The translations under genes were made by a program, and so were the position numbers. Positions 16,993 through 25,965 of a stretch of DNA of 64,000 bases are shown in pieces. Numbering within the stretch: the stretch's first letter is position 1; every line of letters begins with the position of its first letter. The stretch covers positions 1 to 64,000 of the forward strand of contig NZ_RDQR01000011.1 of NCBI RefSeq assembly GCF_003703835.1, written 5' to 3'. This DNA is from Auritidibacter ignavus. GTDB lineage: Bacteria > Actinomycetota > Actinomycetes > Actinomycetales > Micrococcaceae. The notes beneath the pieces were generated by a model. The model was not told where the DNA came from and ran no database searches. It saw nothing but the letters and a program-made list of their open reading frames with translations.

Positions 16993-18486
16993 ATGCCGAA
17001 CCCTCTCCACGACGTTCCCGTCACCCCGGGCAAGATTATTGCGGTGCACGTGGCCTTTGAGTCTCGCGCCGCCCAGCGCGGTCGGCGCCCGGCCACCCCG
17101 TCTTATTTCCTTAAGCCCACGAGCTCCTTATCGGGCTCCGGTGCCGACGTAGCACGCCCCGCCGGGACCGAGTTGATGGCTTTTGAGGGCGAAATCGCCC
17201 TGATCATCGGGGAACCGGCCCGCCGGGTCTGCCTCGAAGACGCCTGGAAGCATGTGGCTGGGGTGACCGCCGCAAACGACCTGGGCATCTACGACTACCG
17301 CCCGGCAGATAAGGGCTCTAACCTCCGCTCCAAGGGCCGGGACGGTTACACGCCCCTGGGCCCGACCGTGATTGACGCCCAAAGCATTGATCCGACCGCA
17401 CTCCGGTTGCGCACCTGGGTCAACGGTGAGCTGGTCCAGGAGGATGGCACCTCCGAGGACCAGCTGATCTTCCCGCTGGCTCAGTTCGTGGCCGACCTGT
17501 CGCAGCACATGACCCTGGAAACCGGTGACGTGATCCTGACCGGTACCCCGGCCGGCTCGTCAGTGGTGGCCCCCGGCGACACCGTGGAGGTCGAGGTCGA
17601 TGCCCCCACCGCCACGGGCGCACCCACCTCGGGTCGGCTGATCACCCACATTACGGAGGGCCCCGGCGACTTCGACCCGGCGCTTGGGATGTTGCCGGCT
17701 GTCGATGAAAAGCAAGCCGAAGACGCTTGGGGATCCCGTGAAGCCGCCGGTCTGCCACCGGTTGCAGATCCCACCGCGGCGCTCCCTGATGAGTTGCGGA
17801 CCAAGCTGAAGGTAGCGCCCACCGCCGGACTATCGGCCCAATTGCGTTCCCGCGGTCTGAACAACGTCGTCATCGAAGGCGTGAAGCCCCAAACCGCGGG
17901 CACCAAGATGGTCGGGGTGGCCAAGACCCTGCGTTTTGTGCCCAACCGTGAGGACCTCTTCGGCAGCCACGGCGGTGGCTACAACGCCCAAAAACAGTGC
18001 TTTGATGCCGTCCGACCGGGCGAAGTCATTGTCATTGAAGCTCGCGGTGAAGCCGGCTCTGGCACCCTGGGCGATATTCTCGCCCTCCGCGCCCAGTACA
18101 ACGGAGCCGCCGGTGTGGTCACCGACGGGGGAGTCCGCGACTACGCCGAGGTTCAGCGTATCGGCCTACCGGTCTTCACCCAGACCGCGCACCCGGCCGT
18201 GTTGGGGCGTAAGCACGTGCCCTGGGAGGTCGATGTGGCCGTTAGTTGTGGCAACGCCACGGTGCTCCCCGGCGACGTGATCGTTGGTGACGACGACGGG
18301 GTGCTTGTGATCCCGCGCGATCTCGCCGACGAAGTTGTCGAGGCCGCTCTGGCCAAAGAGCACCAGGATGAGTGGGTGGCCAACCAGGTTCGAGCCGGCG
18401 CACCGATCAAGGGCACCTTCCCGCCCACTGGCGAACAGAAAGAGGCCTATGAGCGCTACGTCGCCGAAAGCGGGGAACAGAACTGA
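16993..18486 (+). CDS. Fusion of fumarylacetoacetate-hydrolase-family and RraA-family domains (hpa pathway)
   Basis: A 497-residue two-domain enzyme. Residues 1-240 are a fumarylacetoacetate-hydrolase (FAH) domain of the HpaG type (GEIALIIGEPARRV, SKGRDGYTPLGPTVID, LTGTPAGSSVVAPGD). Residues 280-480 are an RraA-family domain (GSHGGGYNAQ, EARGEAGSGTLGDILA, TDGGVRDY, GDDDGVLVIP). RraA relatives include aldolases and decarboxylases of 4-carboxy-4-hydroxy-2-oxoadipate and oxaloacetate. In the classic pathway HpaG has two FAH halves doing decarboxylation and isomerisation of the ring-cleavage acid. Here one half seems replaced by the RraA domain, which could take the decarboxylation. AGGAGG precedes the ATG. 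Overlaps the GntR start (ATGA). The role split is inference. Confidence 0.9.
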   Translation: MPNPLHDVPVTPGKIIAVHVAFESRAAQRGRRPATPSYFLKPTSSLSGSGADVARPAGTELMAFEGEIALIIGEPARRVCLEDAWKHVAGVTAANDLGIYDYRPADKGSNLRSKGRDGYTPLGPTVIDAQSIDPTALRLRTWVNGELVQEDGTSEDQLIFPLAQFVADLSQHMTLETGDVILTGTPAGSSVVAPGDTVEVEVDAPTATGAPTSGRLITHITEGPGDFDPALGMLPAVDEKQAEDAWGSREAAGLPPVADPTAALPDELRTKLKVAPTAGLSAQLRSRGLNNVVIEGVKPQTAGTKMVGVAKTLRFVPNREDLFGSHGGGYNAQKQCFDAVRPGEVIVIEARGEAGSGTLGDILALRAQYNGAAGVVTDGGVRDYAEVQRIGLPVFTQTAHPAVLGRKHVPWEVDVAVSCGNATVLPGDVIVGDDDGVLVIPRDLADEVVEAALAKEHQDEWVANQVRAGAPIKGTFPPTGEQKEAYERYVAESGEQN

Positions 18487-19184
18487 TGACCCCACCGACC
18501 ACAACCGAGACCGAGCAATTGTCCAAAGCCCAGATTGCTTACCGGTGGATTCGGCAACGGATCTTCACCCAAGAATTCAGCCCCGGCTACCGGCTGGTGC
18601 TGGCCACCATCGGTGATGCCCTGAATATGTCGGTGGTACCGGTGCGGGAGGCCATCCGCCAGTTGGAAGCCGAAGGACTGGTGACCTATCAGCGCAATGT
18701 GGGCGCACACGTGTCGATGGTGGATGAATCCCAGTACATCAACTCGATGCAGACCGTGGGCATTCTCGAAGGGGCCGCAACCGCCGCGGCTGCCCCGCAT
18801 GTGAGCGCAGATGATCTGGCCGAAGCCCGGGCGCTGAATGCGCAGATGCAGCGCTCGCTGTCACATTTCGACCCGGCCAGCTTCACCAAAACCAACCAGG
18901 CCTTCCACCAGGTGCTCTTCGCTCGGTGCCCGAACCAGCGACTGACCGATCTGGTCTATGCCGAATGGGACCGGCTGAACCACCTGCGGGAATCCACCTT
19001 CTCCTTCGTACCCGGACGCGCCACCGAATCGGTGGCCGAACACGCCCACATTCTGGACCTCATTGCCGGCCATGCGTCCGCGATCGAGATTGAACAAGCC
19101 GCCCGAGACCACCGCAACGCCACGCTGACCAGCTACCTGAACAGCCCCGAACACCAGAACCGATCGACCCTAGGAGAGTACTGA
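18486..19184 (+). CDS. GntR-family (FCD-type) transcriptional regulator
   Basis: A 232-residue regulator. The winged helix is at about 12-80 (IAYRWIRQRIFTQEFSPG, then VPVREAIRQLEAEGLV). An all-helical FCD ligand domain follows, with metal-binding-type His residues (AFHQVLF, AEHAHILDLI, RDHRNA). Its ATG overlaps the stop of the fusion gene and it ends two bases before hpaE, so it is coexpressed with the pathway it probably represses. FCD-domain regulators commonly bind carboxylic acid intermediates. The 11-bp motif before this operon and before the TRAP operon is its likely target. Confidence 0.93.
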   Translation: MTPPTTTETEQLSKAQIAYRWIRQRIFTQEFSPGYRLVLATIGDALNMSVVPVREAIRQLEAEGLVTYQRNVGAHVSMVDESQYINSMQTVGILEGAATAAAAPHVSADDLAEARALNAQMQRSLSHFDPASFTKTNQAFHQVLFARCPNQRLTDLVYAEWDRLNHLRESTFSFVPGRATESVAEHAHILDLIAGHASAIEIEQAARDHRNATLTSYLNSPEHQNRSTLGEY

Positions 19185-19186
19185 CT

Positions 19187-20695
19187 GTGACTGCCACCTC
19201 CCAACGCCCCGCCAACCTGCCCGATCAGATCCGTCACTACATCGGTGGCGAGTTCGTTGATTCCCTCGACGGCGACACGTTCGAGGTGCTCGACCCGGTC
19301 ACCAACGAGACCTACATTAAGGCTTCCTCCGGGAAGAAAGCAGATATCGACCGTGCCGTGGCTACCGCCAAGGACGCTTTCACCAACGGCCCCTGGCCGA
19401 CTATGCTGCCACGCGAACGCTCCCGCGTGTTACACAAGATCGCCGATGTGGTCGAATCCCGCGGTGACGAGCTGGCCGCCATGGAATGTTTCGACACCGG
19501 TCTACCGATTACCCAGGCTCTGGGCCAGGCCCGTCGTGCCGCCGAGAACTTCCGGTTCTTCGCCGACCTAATTGTCGCCCAGCACGATAACGCCTTCAAG
19601 GTGCCGGGCCGCCAGGCCAACTACGTCAACCGCAAGCCGATCGGTGTGGCCGGGCTGATCACCCCGTGGAATACCCCGTTCATGCTGGAATCCTGGAAGC
19701 TCGGCCCGGCCATTGCCACCGGGAATACCGTGGTGCTCAAGCCGGCCGAATTCACCCCGCTGTCAGCGTCGCTGTGGCCGGGCATCTTTGAAGAGGCCGG
19801 ACTACCGACCGGTGTGTTCAACATGGTCCAGGGTTTCGGTGAAGAAGGTTTCGCCGGTGACTCGCTGGTCAAGCATCCCGACGTTCCGCTGATCTCCTTC
19901 ACTGGTGAATCGAAGACCGGTGAGATCATCTACGCCAACGCCGCCCCCTATCTGAAGGGTCTGTCCATGGAGCTGGGCGGTAAATCCCCGGCCGTGGTCT
20001 TCGACGATGCCGATCTGCAGACCGCAATTGACGCGACCATTTTCGGGGTGTTCTCCCTGAACGGTGAACGCTGCACGGCCGGCTCCCGCATCCTGGTGCA
20101 GCGCGGGATCTACGATGAGTTCGTTCAGCGCTACGCCGCCCAGGCCAAGCGGGTCACGGTGGGTGTGCCCTCAGAGAAGACCACCGAGGTCGGCGCCCTG
20201 GTCCACCCCGAGCACTTCGAGAAAGTCATGTCCTATGTGGAGATCGGCAAGAACGAAGCCAACCTGGTCGCCGGTGGCTCCCGTCCCGAGCAGTTCCCCG
20301 ACGGCAATTTCGTTCAGCCCACCGTTTTCGCCGATGTCTCCCCGGACGCCCGGATCTTCCAGGAAGAAATCTTCGGCCCCGTGGTGGCCATTACGCCCTT
20401 CGACACCGAAGAAGAAGCCCTTCAGCTGGCCAATAACACCAAGTACGGTCTGGCCGCCTACATCTGGACCAACGATCTGAAGCGCGCCCACAATTTTGCC
20501 CAACACGTTGAGGCCGGCATGGTGTGGTTGAACTCTAATAACGTCCGCGACCTGCGTACCCCCTTTGGCGGGGTCAAGGCCTCCGGCCTGGGCCAAGAGG
20601 GCGGTTACCGCTCCATCGACTTCTACACCGACCAGCAGGCCGTGCACATCAACCTCGGCGAAGTCCACAACCCGGTCTTCGGCAAGCAGGACTAA
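19187..20695 (+). CDS. hpaE: 5-carboxymethyl-2-hydroxymuconate semialdehyde dehydrogenase
   Basis: A 502-residue aldehyde dehydrogenase that oxidises the ring-cleavage semialdehyde to 5-carboxymethyl-2-hydroxymuconate with NAD+. Catalytic residues are Glu262 (MELGGKSP) and Cys296 (NGERCTAGS); the cofactor region is visible at TPWNTPFMLESWKLGPA. The family assignment is supported by the neighbouring dioxygenase. The GTG start follows GGAGAG. Tandem with gntR upstream (2 bp) and hpaD downstream (49 bp). Confidence 0.95.
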   Translation: MTATSQRPANLPDQIRHYIGGEFVDSLDGDTFEVLDPVTNETYIKASSGKKADIDRAVATAKDAFTNGPWPTMLPRERSRVLHKIADVVESRGDELAAMECFDTGLPITQALGQARRAAENFRFFADLIVAQHDNAFKVPGRQANYVNRKPIGVAGLITPWNTPFMLESWKLGPAIATGNTVVLKPAEFTPLSASLWPGIFEEAGLPTGVFNMVQGFGEEGFAGDSLVKHPDVPLISFTGESKTGEIIYANAAPYLKGLSMELGGKSPAVVFDDADLQTAIDATIFGVFSLNGERCTAGSRILVQRGIYDEFVQRYAAQAKRVTVGVPSEKTTEVGALVHPEHFEKVMSYVEIGKNEANLVAGGSRPEQFPDGNFVQPTVFADVSPDARIFQEEIFGPVVAITPFDTEEEALQLANNTKYGLAAYIWTNDLKRAHNFAQHVEAGMVWLNSNNVRDLRTPFGGVKASGLGQEGGYRSIDFYTDQQAVHINLGEVHNPVFGKQD

Positions 20696-20744
20696 GTGCA
20701 CCCCAGGCCGCTGACCCGTCGTGAGCACAGAAAGAACAGAGACC

Positions 20745-21905
20745 ATGACTGATATGAAGGATCGCACGCTGACCTCCTCGGGATTCTACGTCTCCCAGGA
20801 GACCCCGATTCAGACCGATAACCCCATCCCCAGCCCGAGCGTGGAAGCACCCGATGTATTGCGGTGCGCCTCGATGGAACTGGTCGTCACCGACCTGGCC
20901 GCCTCTCGCGAGTTCTACGTGGACGTGCTCGGTTTGGTGGTCACCGATGAAGATGAGCACACCATCTACCTACGGTCGATGGAAGAGTTCATCCACCACA
21001 ACCTGATCCTGCGCGCCGGCCAGGTGCCCGCGGTGGCGGCATTTTCCTACCGCGTGCGCACCCCGGAGGACCTCGACAAAGCCGTGGCCTTCTACGAAGA
21101 ACTCGGCTGCCGGGTCGAACGCAAAAAGGACGGGTTCGTCAAGGGCCTGGGTGACTCGGTGCGCGTGGAAGACCCACTGGGCTTCCCCTATGAGTTCTTC
21201 CACGAGGTCGAGCACGTCGAGCGTCTGGCCTGGCGCTACGACCTCTACAGCCCCGGGGCCCTGGTGCGTCTGGACCACTTCAACCAGATCACCCCCGATG
21301 TCCCCCGGGCAGCCCGCTACATGCAGGATCTAGGCTTCCGCGTCACCGAGGATATTCAGGACGAACACGGCGTGGTCTATGCCGCCTGGATGCGACGCAA
21401 ACCCACCGTGCACGACACCGCCATGACCGGCGGTGACGGCCCGCGGATGCACCACGTGGCCTTTTCCACCCACGAGAAGCACAACATTCTGGCCATCTGC
21501 GACAAGATGGGGGCCTTACGCATCTCCGACCGCATTGAGCGTGGCCCGGGACGGCACGGTGTCTCCAATGCCTTCTACCTCTACCTGCGTGACCCGGATG
21601 GCCACCGCGTGGAGATCTACACCCAGGACTACTACACCGGCGACCCGGACAACCCGGTGGTCACCTGGGATGTGCACGACAACCAGCGACGTGACTTCTG
21701 GGGCAACCCGGTTGTACCCTCCTGGTACACCGACGGTTCCCTGGTCCTGGACTTGGACGGCAATCCGCAGCCGTTGACCAGCCGAGAAGAAGACTCCGAA
21801 ATGGAGGTCACCATCGGCGCCGACGGCTTCTCCTATACCCGCGAATCCGGTGAAGAAATGCCCGACTGGAAGAAAGGCGAATATAAGCTGGGCAACCAGC
21901 TCTAG
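20745..21905 (+). CDS. hpaD: Homoprotocatechuate 2,3-dioxygenase (extradiol)
   Basis: A 386-residue ring-cleaving enzyme of the type I extradiol (vicinal oxygen chelate) family that opens 3,4-dihydroxyphenylacetate. The metal ligands fit exactly: His178 (RLDHFNQ), His237 (MHHVAF) and Glu290 (HRVEIYTQDYY). They are shifted by 23 from His155/His214/Glu267 of the Brevibacterium fuscum enzyme, which this sequence resembles closely throughout (e.g. GPGRHGVSNAFYLY). The extra N-terminal 23 residues are polar. ATG at 20745 is preferred; an in-frame GTG at 20721 would add 8 residues. The metal could be Fe or Mn. This gene fixes the identity of the operon. Confidence 0.97.
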   Translation: MTDMKDRTLTSSGFYVSQETPIQTDNPIPSPSVEAPDVLRCASMELVVTDLAASREFYVDVLGLVVTDEDEHTIYLRSMEEFIHHNLILRAGQVPAVAAFSYRVRTPEDLDKAVAFYEELGCRVERKKDGFVKGLGDSVRVEDPLGFPYEFFHEVEHVERLAWRYDLYSPGALVRLDHFNQITPDVPRAARYMQDLGFRVTEDIQDEHGVVYAAWMRRKPTVHDTAMTGGDGPRMHHVAFSTHEKHNILAICDKMGALRISDRIERGPGRHGVSNAFYLYLRDPDGHRVEIYTQDYYTGDPDNPVVTWDVHDNQRRDFWGNPVVPSWYTDGSLVLDLDGNPQPLTSREEDSEMEVTIGADGFSYTRESGEEMPDWKKGEYKLGNQL

Positions 21906-21944
21906 ACTGAAAGACAGTCCCCCCACGCTGGAAGGAATCATCGT

Positions 21945-23354
21945 ATGAGCACCACCGAGAATTTCTCCACCGTTCTGGCCGAGTTGCGCGACCAGCTACC
22001 TGCCGATGCGGTGGTGGACGATCCCCGGGCGTTGAGTGTGTATCAATACGATCGTTCCGGACATCTCAGCGACACTGTGCCCTCAGCTGCGGTCTTCCCC
22101 CGCACCGTCGAGGAGGTTCAGCACATCGCACGGGTGTGCTTCCACCATCGGATCCCGATGGTGCCTCGTGGCGCGGGGACCGGGCTGGCCGGCTCGGCCA
22201 TCGGCAGCAGTGGCGAGATCATGGTCTGCACCGACCGGATGAACCAGATCCTGCAACTGCAACCCGAAAACCGTTTGGTCACCGTCCAGCCGGGCATCCT
22301 CAACGGAGAACTCAACACCTACCTGGCCACCCAGGGCTTCTGGTGGCCACCGGACCCGGCCTCCAAAGACATCTCCACCGTGGGTGGCAATATCTCCATG
22401 AATGCCGGAGGGTTGCTCTGCGCCAAATATGGGGTCACCCGTGAAGCGGTGCTGTCGCTGCAGGTCGTGCTCGCCGACGGGTCACTGATCACCGTCGGAC
22501 ACCAGACCGTCAAAGGCGTCACCGGCTACGACTTGTGCGCGCTGCTGATCGGATCCGAAGGCACCCTGGGCATCATCGTCGAGGCCACCCTGAAAATCCG
22601 GCCCCTCACCCCGGGTAGCACCGTGACTCTCGGCGCCTCGTTCCCGACCGTGACCGATGCGGCAGAGGCCGCCTCAGCGGTCACCCGCCACGGCCACACC
22701 CCGGCGATGATGGAGCTACTCGATGACCTCACCGTGGCGTTGGTGACAGAACACACCGGCGAAAACTTCGGCTCCGGCAACTCCTTCCTGCTAATCCAAA
22801 CCGACGGGCCGGCTGCCGCAACCGAAGCCGAAGAGATTGGGGCGATCCTCACCGACCACCAGGCCGAGCTGACCATCACCAACGACCCGGAAGAATCCCA
22901 GCGCCTGGTCGGTATCCGTCGCAGTGTCTTCCCCTCTCTGGAGGCCAAAGGACAGCTACTGGTCGAAGATATTGCCGTGCCCCGGTCCACAATGGCCGAA
23001 GCCTTCGCCCGAATTCGCGACCTCGAACAATCCTCCGGGATCAAAATCCCCACCGCCTGCCACGCCGGAGACGGCAACCTGCACCCGGTATTTGTCGTCG
23101 AAGGTCAAGACCACGGCCAGAACCGCGAGGTGCCCGAGGCCATCTGGGACGTAGCCGGACAGGTCTTTACCATGGCCCTGGAATTGGGTGGCACCCTCAC
23201 CGGTGAACACGGGGTGGGCGTGCTGAAATCCCGGTGGCTGCCCGACGAGCTGGGTGACGTGCAGTACCGGCTGCAACAGAACATCAAAGCCGCCTTCGAC
23301 CCCCACAACCTGATGAACCCGGGTAAAGTCTTTCGCCCGGCACCCACCGCCTAA
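21945..23354 (+). CDS. FAD-binding oxidase, GlcD/D-lactate dehydrogenase type, inside the hpa operon
   Basis: A 469-residue flavoprotein of the VAO/PCMH (FAD_binding_4 plus FAD-oxidase C) family, which oxidises 2-hydroxy acids such as glycolate, D-lactate or D-2-hydroxyglutarate. The FAD domain has VPRGAGTGLAGSAIG and PPDPASKDISTVGGN; the C-terminal domain ends GNLHPVF and GTLTGEHGVG. It lies between hpaD and hpaH with a clean AAGGA site, yet the standard pathway has no 2-hydroxyacid oxidation. It might oxidise an entering substrate (a mandelate or hydroxyphenyllactate type) or recycle a side product. A paralogue at 55068 sits with malate synthase and is the better glycolate oxidase candidate. 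Confidence 0.92.
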   Translation: MSTTENFSTVLAELRDQLPADAVVDDPRALSVYQYDRSGHLSDTVPSAAVFPRTVEEVQHIARVCFHHRIPMVPRGAGTGLAGSAIGSSGEIMVCTDRMNQILQLQPENRLVTVQPGILNGELNTYLATQGFWWPPDPASKDISTVGGNISMNAGGLLCAKYGVTREAVLSLQVVLADGSLITVGHQTVKGVTGYDLCALLIGSEGTLGIIVEATLKIRPLTPGSTVTLGASFPTVTDAAEAASAVTRHGHTPAMMELLDDLTVALVTEHTGENFGSGNSFLLIQTDGPAAATEAEEIGAILTDHQAELTITNDPEESQRLVGIRRSVFPSLEAKGQLLVEDIAVPRSTMAEAFARIRDLEQSSGIKIPTACHAGDGNLHPVFVVEGQDHGQNREVPEAIWDVAGQVFTMALELGGTLTGEHGVGVLKSRWLPDELGDVQYRLQQNIKAAFDPHNLMNPGKVFRPAPTA

Positions 23355-23363
23355 GGACAGCCC

Positions 23364-24149
23364 ATGTTGGATCACCAGACCCACACTGCGATCGCCGATG
23401 AACTCCACCGGGCCAACCGAGACCGCACCCCGGTCCCGCTCCTGACCGCCCGATACCCGGACATGGTGATTGAAGACTCCTACGCCATTCAAAAAATCTG
23501 GGCCGAACGCCAGGTCGAAGCCGGCCGCCACCCGGTCGGACACAAGATCGGGCTGACCTCCAAGGCCATGCAGGACGCCACCGGCATCGACGAGCCCGAC
23601 TACGGGGTGATCTTCGATGACCAGGTCTTCGACTCCGGCCATGTCTACCAGTGGGAGAACTACACCCACCCGCGCATTGAAATGGAATTGGCCTTCGTGC
23701 TCCACCAGGACCTCGAAGGCCCCGGCGTGACCCTCTTTGATGTGCTACGGGCCACCGAATACGTGGTGCCGGCTCTGGAAGTGCTCGACTCTCGGATCGA
23801 GATGCAGGGCCGTACGATTATCGACACCATCTCCGATAACGCCGCACTGGGTTCGATGGTCATCGGCGGCCGGCCGGTCTCCCCGGATGCGGTGGACCTA
23901 CGCTGGGTGGCCGGTGCGCTGTGGCGTAACCAAGAGATTATTGAAACCGGGGTCTCCTCGGGAGTGTTGAACCACCCCGGCAATGGCGTGCACTGGCTGG
24001 CCAATCGGATCGCCGGTCATGGCGACCACCTGGTTGCCGGAGAAATCGTTCTCGCCGGGTCCTTCACCCGTCCGATGTGGGTCTACCAGAACGACACGGT
24101 CTATGCCGATTACGGTGCATTGGGAGTCGTGACATGTCACTTCGCGTAA
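23364..24149 (+). CDS. hpaH: 2-oxo-hepta-3-ene-1,7-dioate hydratase
   Basis: A 261-residue FAH-superfamily hydratase that adds water to 2-oxohept-3-ene-1,7-dioate in the homoprotocatechuate pathway. Diagnostic segments are HKIGLTSKAMQDATGIDEPDYG, the acidic metal site in RIEMELAFVL, and GNGVHWLANRI near the C-terminus. Length is normal (about 260-267). Nine bases separate it from the flavoprotein gene, and its last 16 bases overlap the hpaI start, so it is translationally coupled to the aldolase that uses its product. Confidence 0.95.
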   Translation: MLDHQTHTAIADELHRANRDRTPVPLLTARYPDMVIEDSYAIQKIWAERQVEAGRHPVGHKIGLTSKAMQDATGIDEPDYGVIFDDQVFDSGHVYQWENYTHPRIEMELAFVLHQDLEGPGVTLFDVLRATEYVVPALEVLDSRIEMQGRTIIDTISDNAALGSMVIGGRPVSPDAVDLRWVAGALWRNQEIIETGVSSGVLNHPGNGVHWLANRIAGHGDHLVAGEIVLAGSFTRPMWVYQNDTVYADYGALGVVTCHFA

Positions 24150-24991
24150 AACAACTCCTCGCCCAAGACCCTGCCACCAGTGGCCTATTGCCCGGGGCGC
24201 TACCCAGCCTGCGGGATCTGTTCCCCGCCCAGAGCGGCAAACCCGACCAGCACGGCCTCATCGTCGGGATCTTCGTCTCTTCCGGTGACGCCGGGGTTGC
24301 CGAAATCTGTGCCGGGGCCGGATTCGATTACCTGCTCATCGACGGCGAGCACTCTCCGCTGAGTCTAGAATCCATCCAGTCCCAGCTGCGCGCCATCGCC
24401 GGTTACCCGGTGCTCTCGGTGGTTCGGGTGCCGCATAACGACCCGGTGTTGATCAAGCAATACCTGGATCTGGGCGTGCAATCACTGATTGTGCCCATGG
24501 TCGACACCCCCGACCAAGCCCGGGCGGCTGCTTCGGCGGTGGCCTACCCGCCGGACGGGGTCCGCGGCCTCGGCTCGGCCCTGGCCCGCTCAGGTCGCTG
24601 GTCCAGGATCCCCGACTACTTGGCGCGGGCCCGCCACACCCTGACCCTGTTGGTCCAGATCGAATCCCACACCGCGGTCAACCACGCCGCTGAGATTCTG
24701 GCCACCGACGGTGTTGACGGAGTCTTCATCGGCCCCTCGGATCTCTCCGCCTCGATGGGGCTGCTGGGCCGCCAAACCCACCCGGACGTGGTTGCCGCCG
24801 TCAAGCACGTCATGGCCGAAGCGAATGCGGTCGGCAAGATCGTGGGGGTCAACGCGTTCCACGCCGATCAGGCTCGCGACTACGTGGCCGCCGGGGCCGA
24901 CTTCGTCAACGTCTCCGCCGATGTGGCGATCCTGGCCCGCGGAACCGAGAAGCTGGTGGCAGAGTGGGGGATCGAACAGGAAGCGCCGTGA
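24134..24991 (+). CDS. hpaI: 4-hydroxy-2-oxo-heptane-1,7-dioate aldolase
   Basis: A 285-residue class II (metal-dependent) pyruvate aldolase of the HpcH/HpaI family that splits the last pathway intermediate into pyruvate and succinate semialdehyde. Visible are the metal site IDGEHSP, the catalytic-region Arg in YPPDGVRGLGSALARSG, QIES and the second metal Asp in VFIGPSDLSASMG. The ATG at 24134 overlaps hpaH; it leaves a roughly 35-residue N-terminal extension before the family core (GIFVSSGDAGVAEI). The stop overlaps the start of the AraC regulator. Confidence 0.95.
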   Translation: MSLRVKQLLAQDPATSGLLPGALPSLRDLFPAQSGKPDQHGLIVGIFVSSGDAGVAEICAGAGFDYLLIDGEHSPLSLESIQSQLRAIAGYPVLSVVRVPHNDPVLIKQYLDLGVQSLIVPMVDTPDQARAAASAVAYPPDGVRGLGSALARSGRWSRIPDYLARARHTLTLLVQIESHTAVNHAAEILATDGVDGVFIGPSDLSASMGLLGRQTHPDVVAAVKHVMAEANAVGKIVGVNAFHADQARDYVAAGADFVNVSADVAILARGTEKLVAEWGIEQEAP

Positions 24992-25965
24992 CTGTCGCAC
25001 CTGATCACCGGTTCGGCGCCTGTCAGCATCCGGGGCCACACAAGCACTTGAGCCTGGCCCAGTGGACCGAGGCCATCTCCCACAGCTTCCACAACCTGAC
25101 CATCACCGCAGACGACCCGCAGGCGTTTCGGGCCGGGCGCCGGCAGGCGCTACTGGGAGAGATCCTGCTGGTGGATATGGCCACCGACGCCCACCGGGTG
25201 TGCCAGCCGCACGTTGTGCCCGAGAACACCCAACCGGCCATGTGTAAGCTTTCGTTGCAGATCGAGGGACAATCCCAGCTGACCCAGGACTGCCGGACCA
25301 CAGTGCTGGCCCCCGGGGATTTGGCCCTGTACGTCACCCACCGGCCCTACGAGCTGGTCTTCAACCGGCCCCAGCGCTCGCTGGTGATGCAGTTCCCCCA
25401 AGAGTATCTGCACCTGGTGCAAGAACAAGTCTCTCTGGTCACCGCCACACCGGTCAGTCGCGAACACGGACTGGGTCGGGTGGTGGTGCCACTATTTGAA
25501 AACCTGGTGAACAACTTGCAGATCCTGCATACCCCCAGCGCGCTGTCGCTGGTGCGTTCATCCTTGCAGATGCTGGTCACCATCCTGTTGGAGGCGTCCA
25601 AGGCCCAAGGACGTGACACCAGTGAGAATCCGCTGTTTCATCTCGCGACCGCCTATATCGAAGACCACCTGGGCGATGCGGAGCTGGGGCCACAACGCAT
25701 TGCCGAGCACTTCTACGTCTCCGTCCGCCAGCTCTATGCCCGCTTCGCCGAGCACGGCACCACGGTCAGCACCATGATTCGCGACCTGCGGTTGCACCGG
25801 ATCCGCGACGATCTCGCCGATCCGGTGCATGCCTCCGAGACCGTGCAACAGATCAGTACCCGCTACGGGATTCACGACGCCTCGCAGGTCTCCAAGCTGT
25901 TCAAACAGGCCTTTGGCGAATCGCCCTCGGCCTACCGGGCCCGGGTTAAGAACCCAGGTGCGTGA
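24988..25965 (+). CDS. AraC-family transcriptional regulator
   Basis: A 325-residue regulator. The N-terminal cupin-like sensing half (about 45-200, including LAPGDLALYVTHRPYELVF) is followed by a C-terminal double helix-turn-helix (GPQRIAEHFYVSVRQLYARF and then QQISTRYGIHDASQVSKLFKQAFGESPSAYR). It is the last gene of the hpa operon; its GTG overlaps the hpaI stop (GTGA). It probably activates this or the neighbouring amine-oxidase operon in response to an aromatic acid or amine. Its last 20 bases overlap the convergent amine oxidase gene. Confidence 0.93.
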   Translation: MTVAPDHRFGACQHPGPHKHLSLAQWTEAISHSFHNLTITADDPQAFRAGRRQALLGEILLVDMATDAHRVCQPHVVPENTQPAMCKLSLQIEGQSQLTQDCRTTVLAPGDLALYVTHRPYELVFNRPQRSLVMQFPQEYLHLVQEQVSLVTATPVSREHGLGRVVVPLFENLVNNLQILHTPSALSLVRSSLQMLVTILLEASKAQGRDTSENPLFHLATAYIEDHLGDAELGPQRIAEHFYVSVRQLYARFAEHGTTVSTMIRDLRLHRIRDDLADPVHASETVQQISTRYGIHDASQVSKLFKQAFGESPSAYRARVKNPGA

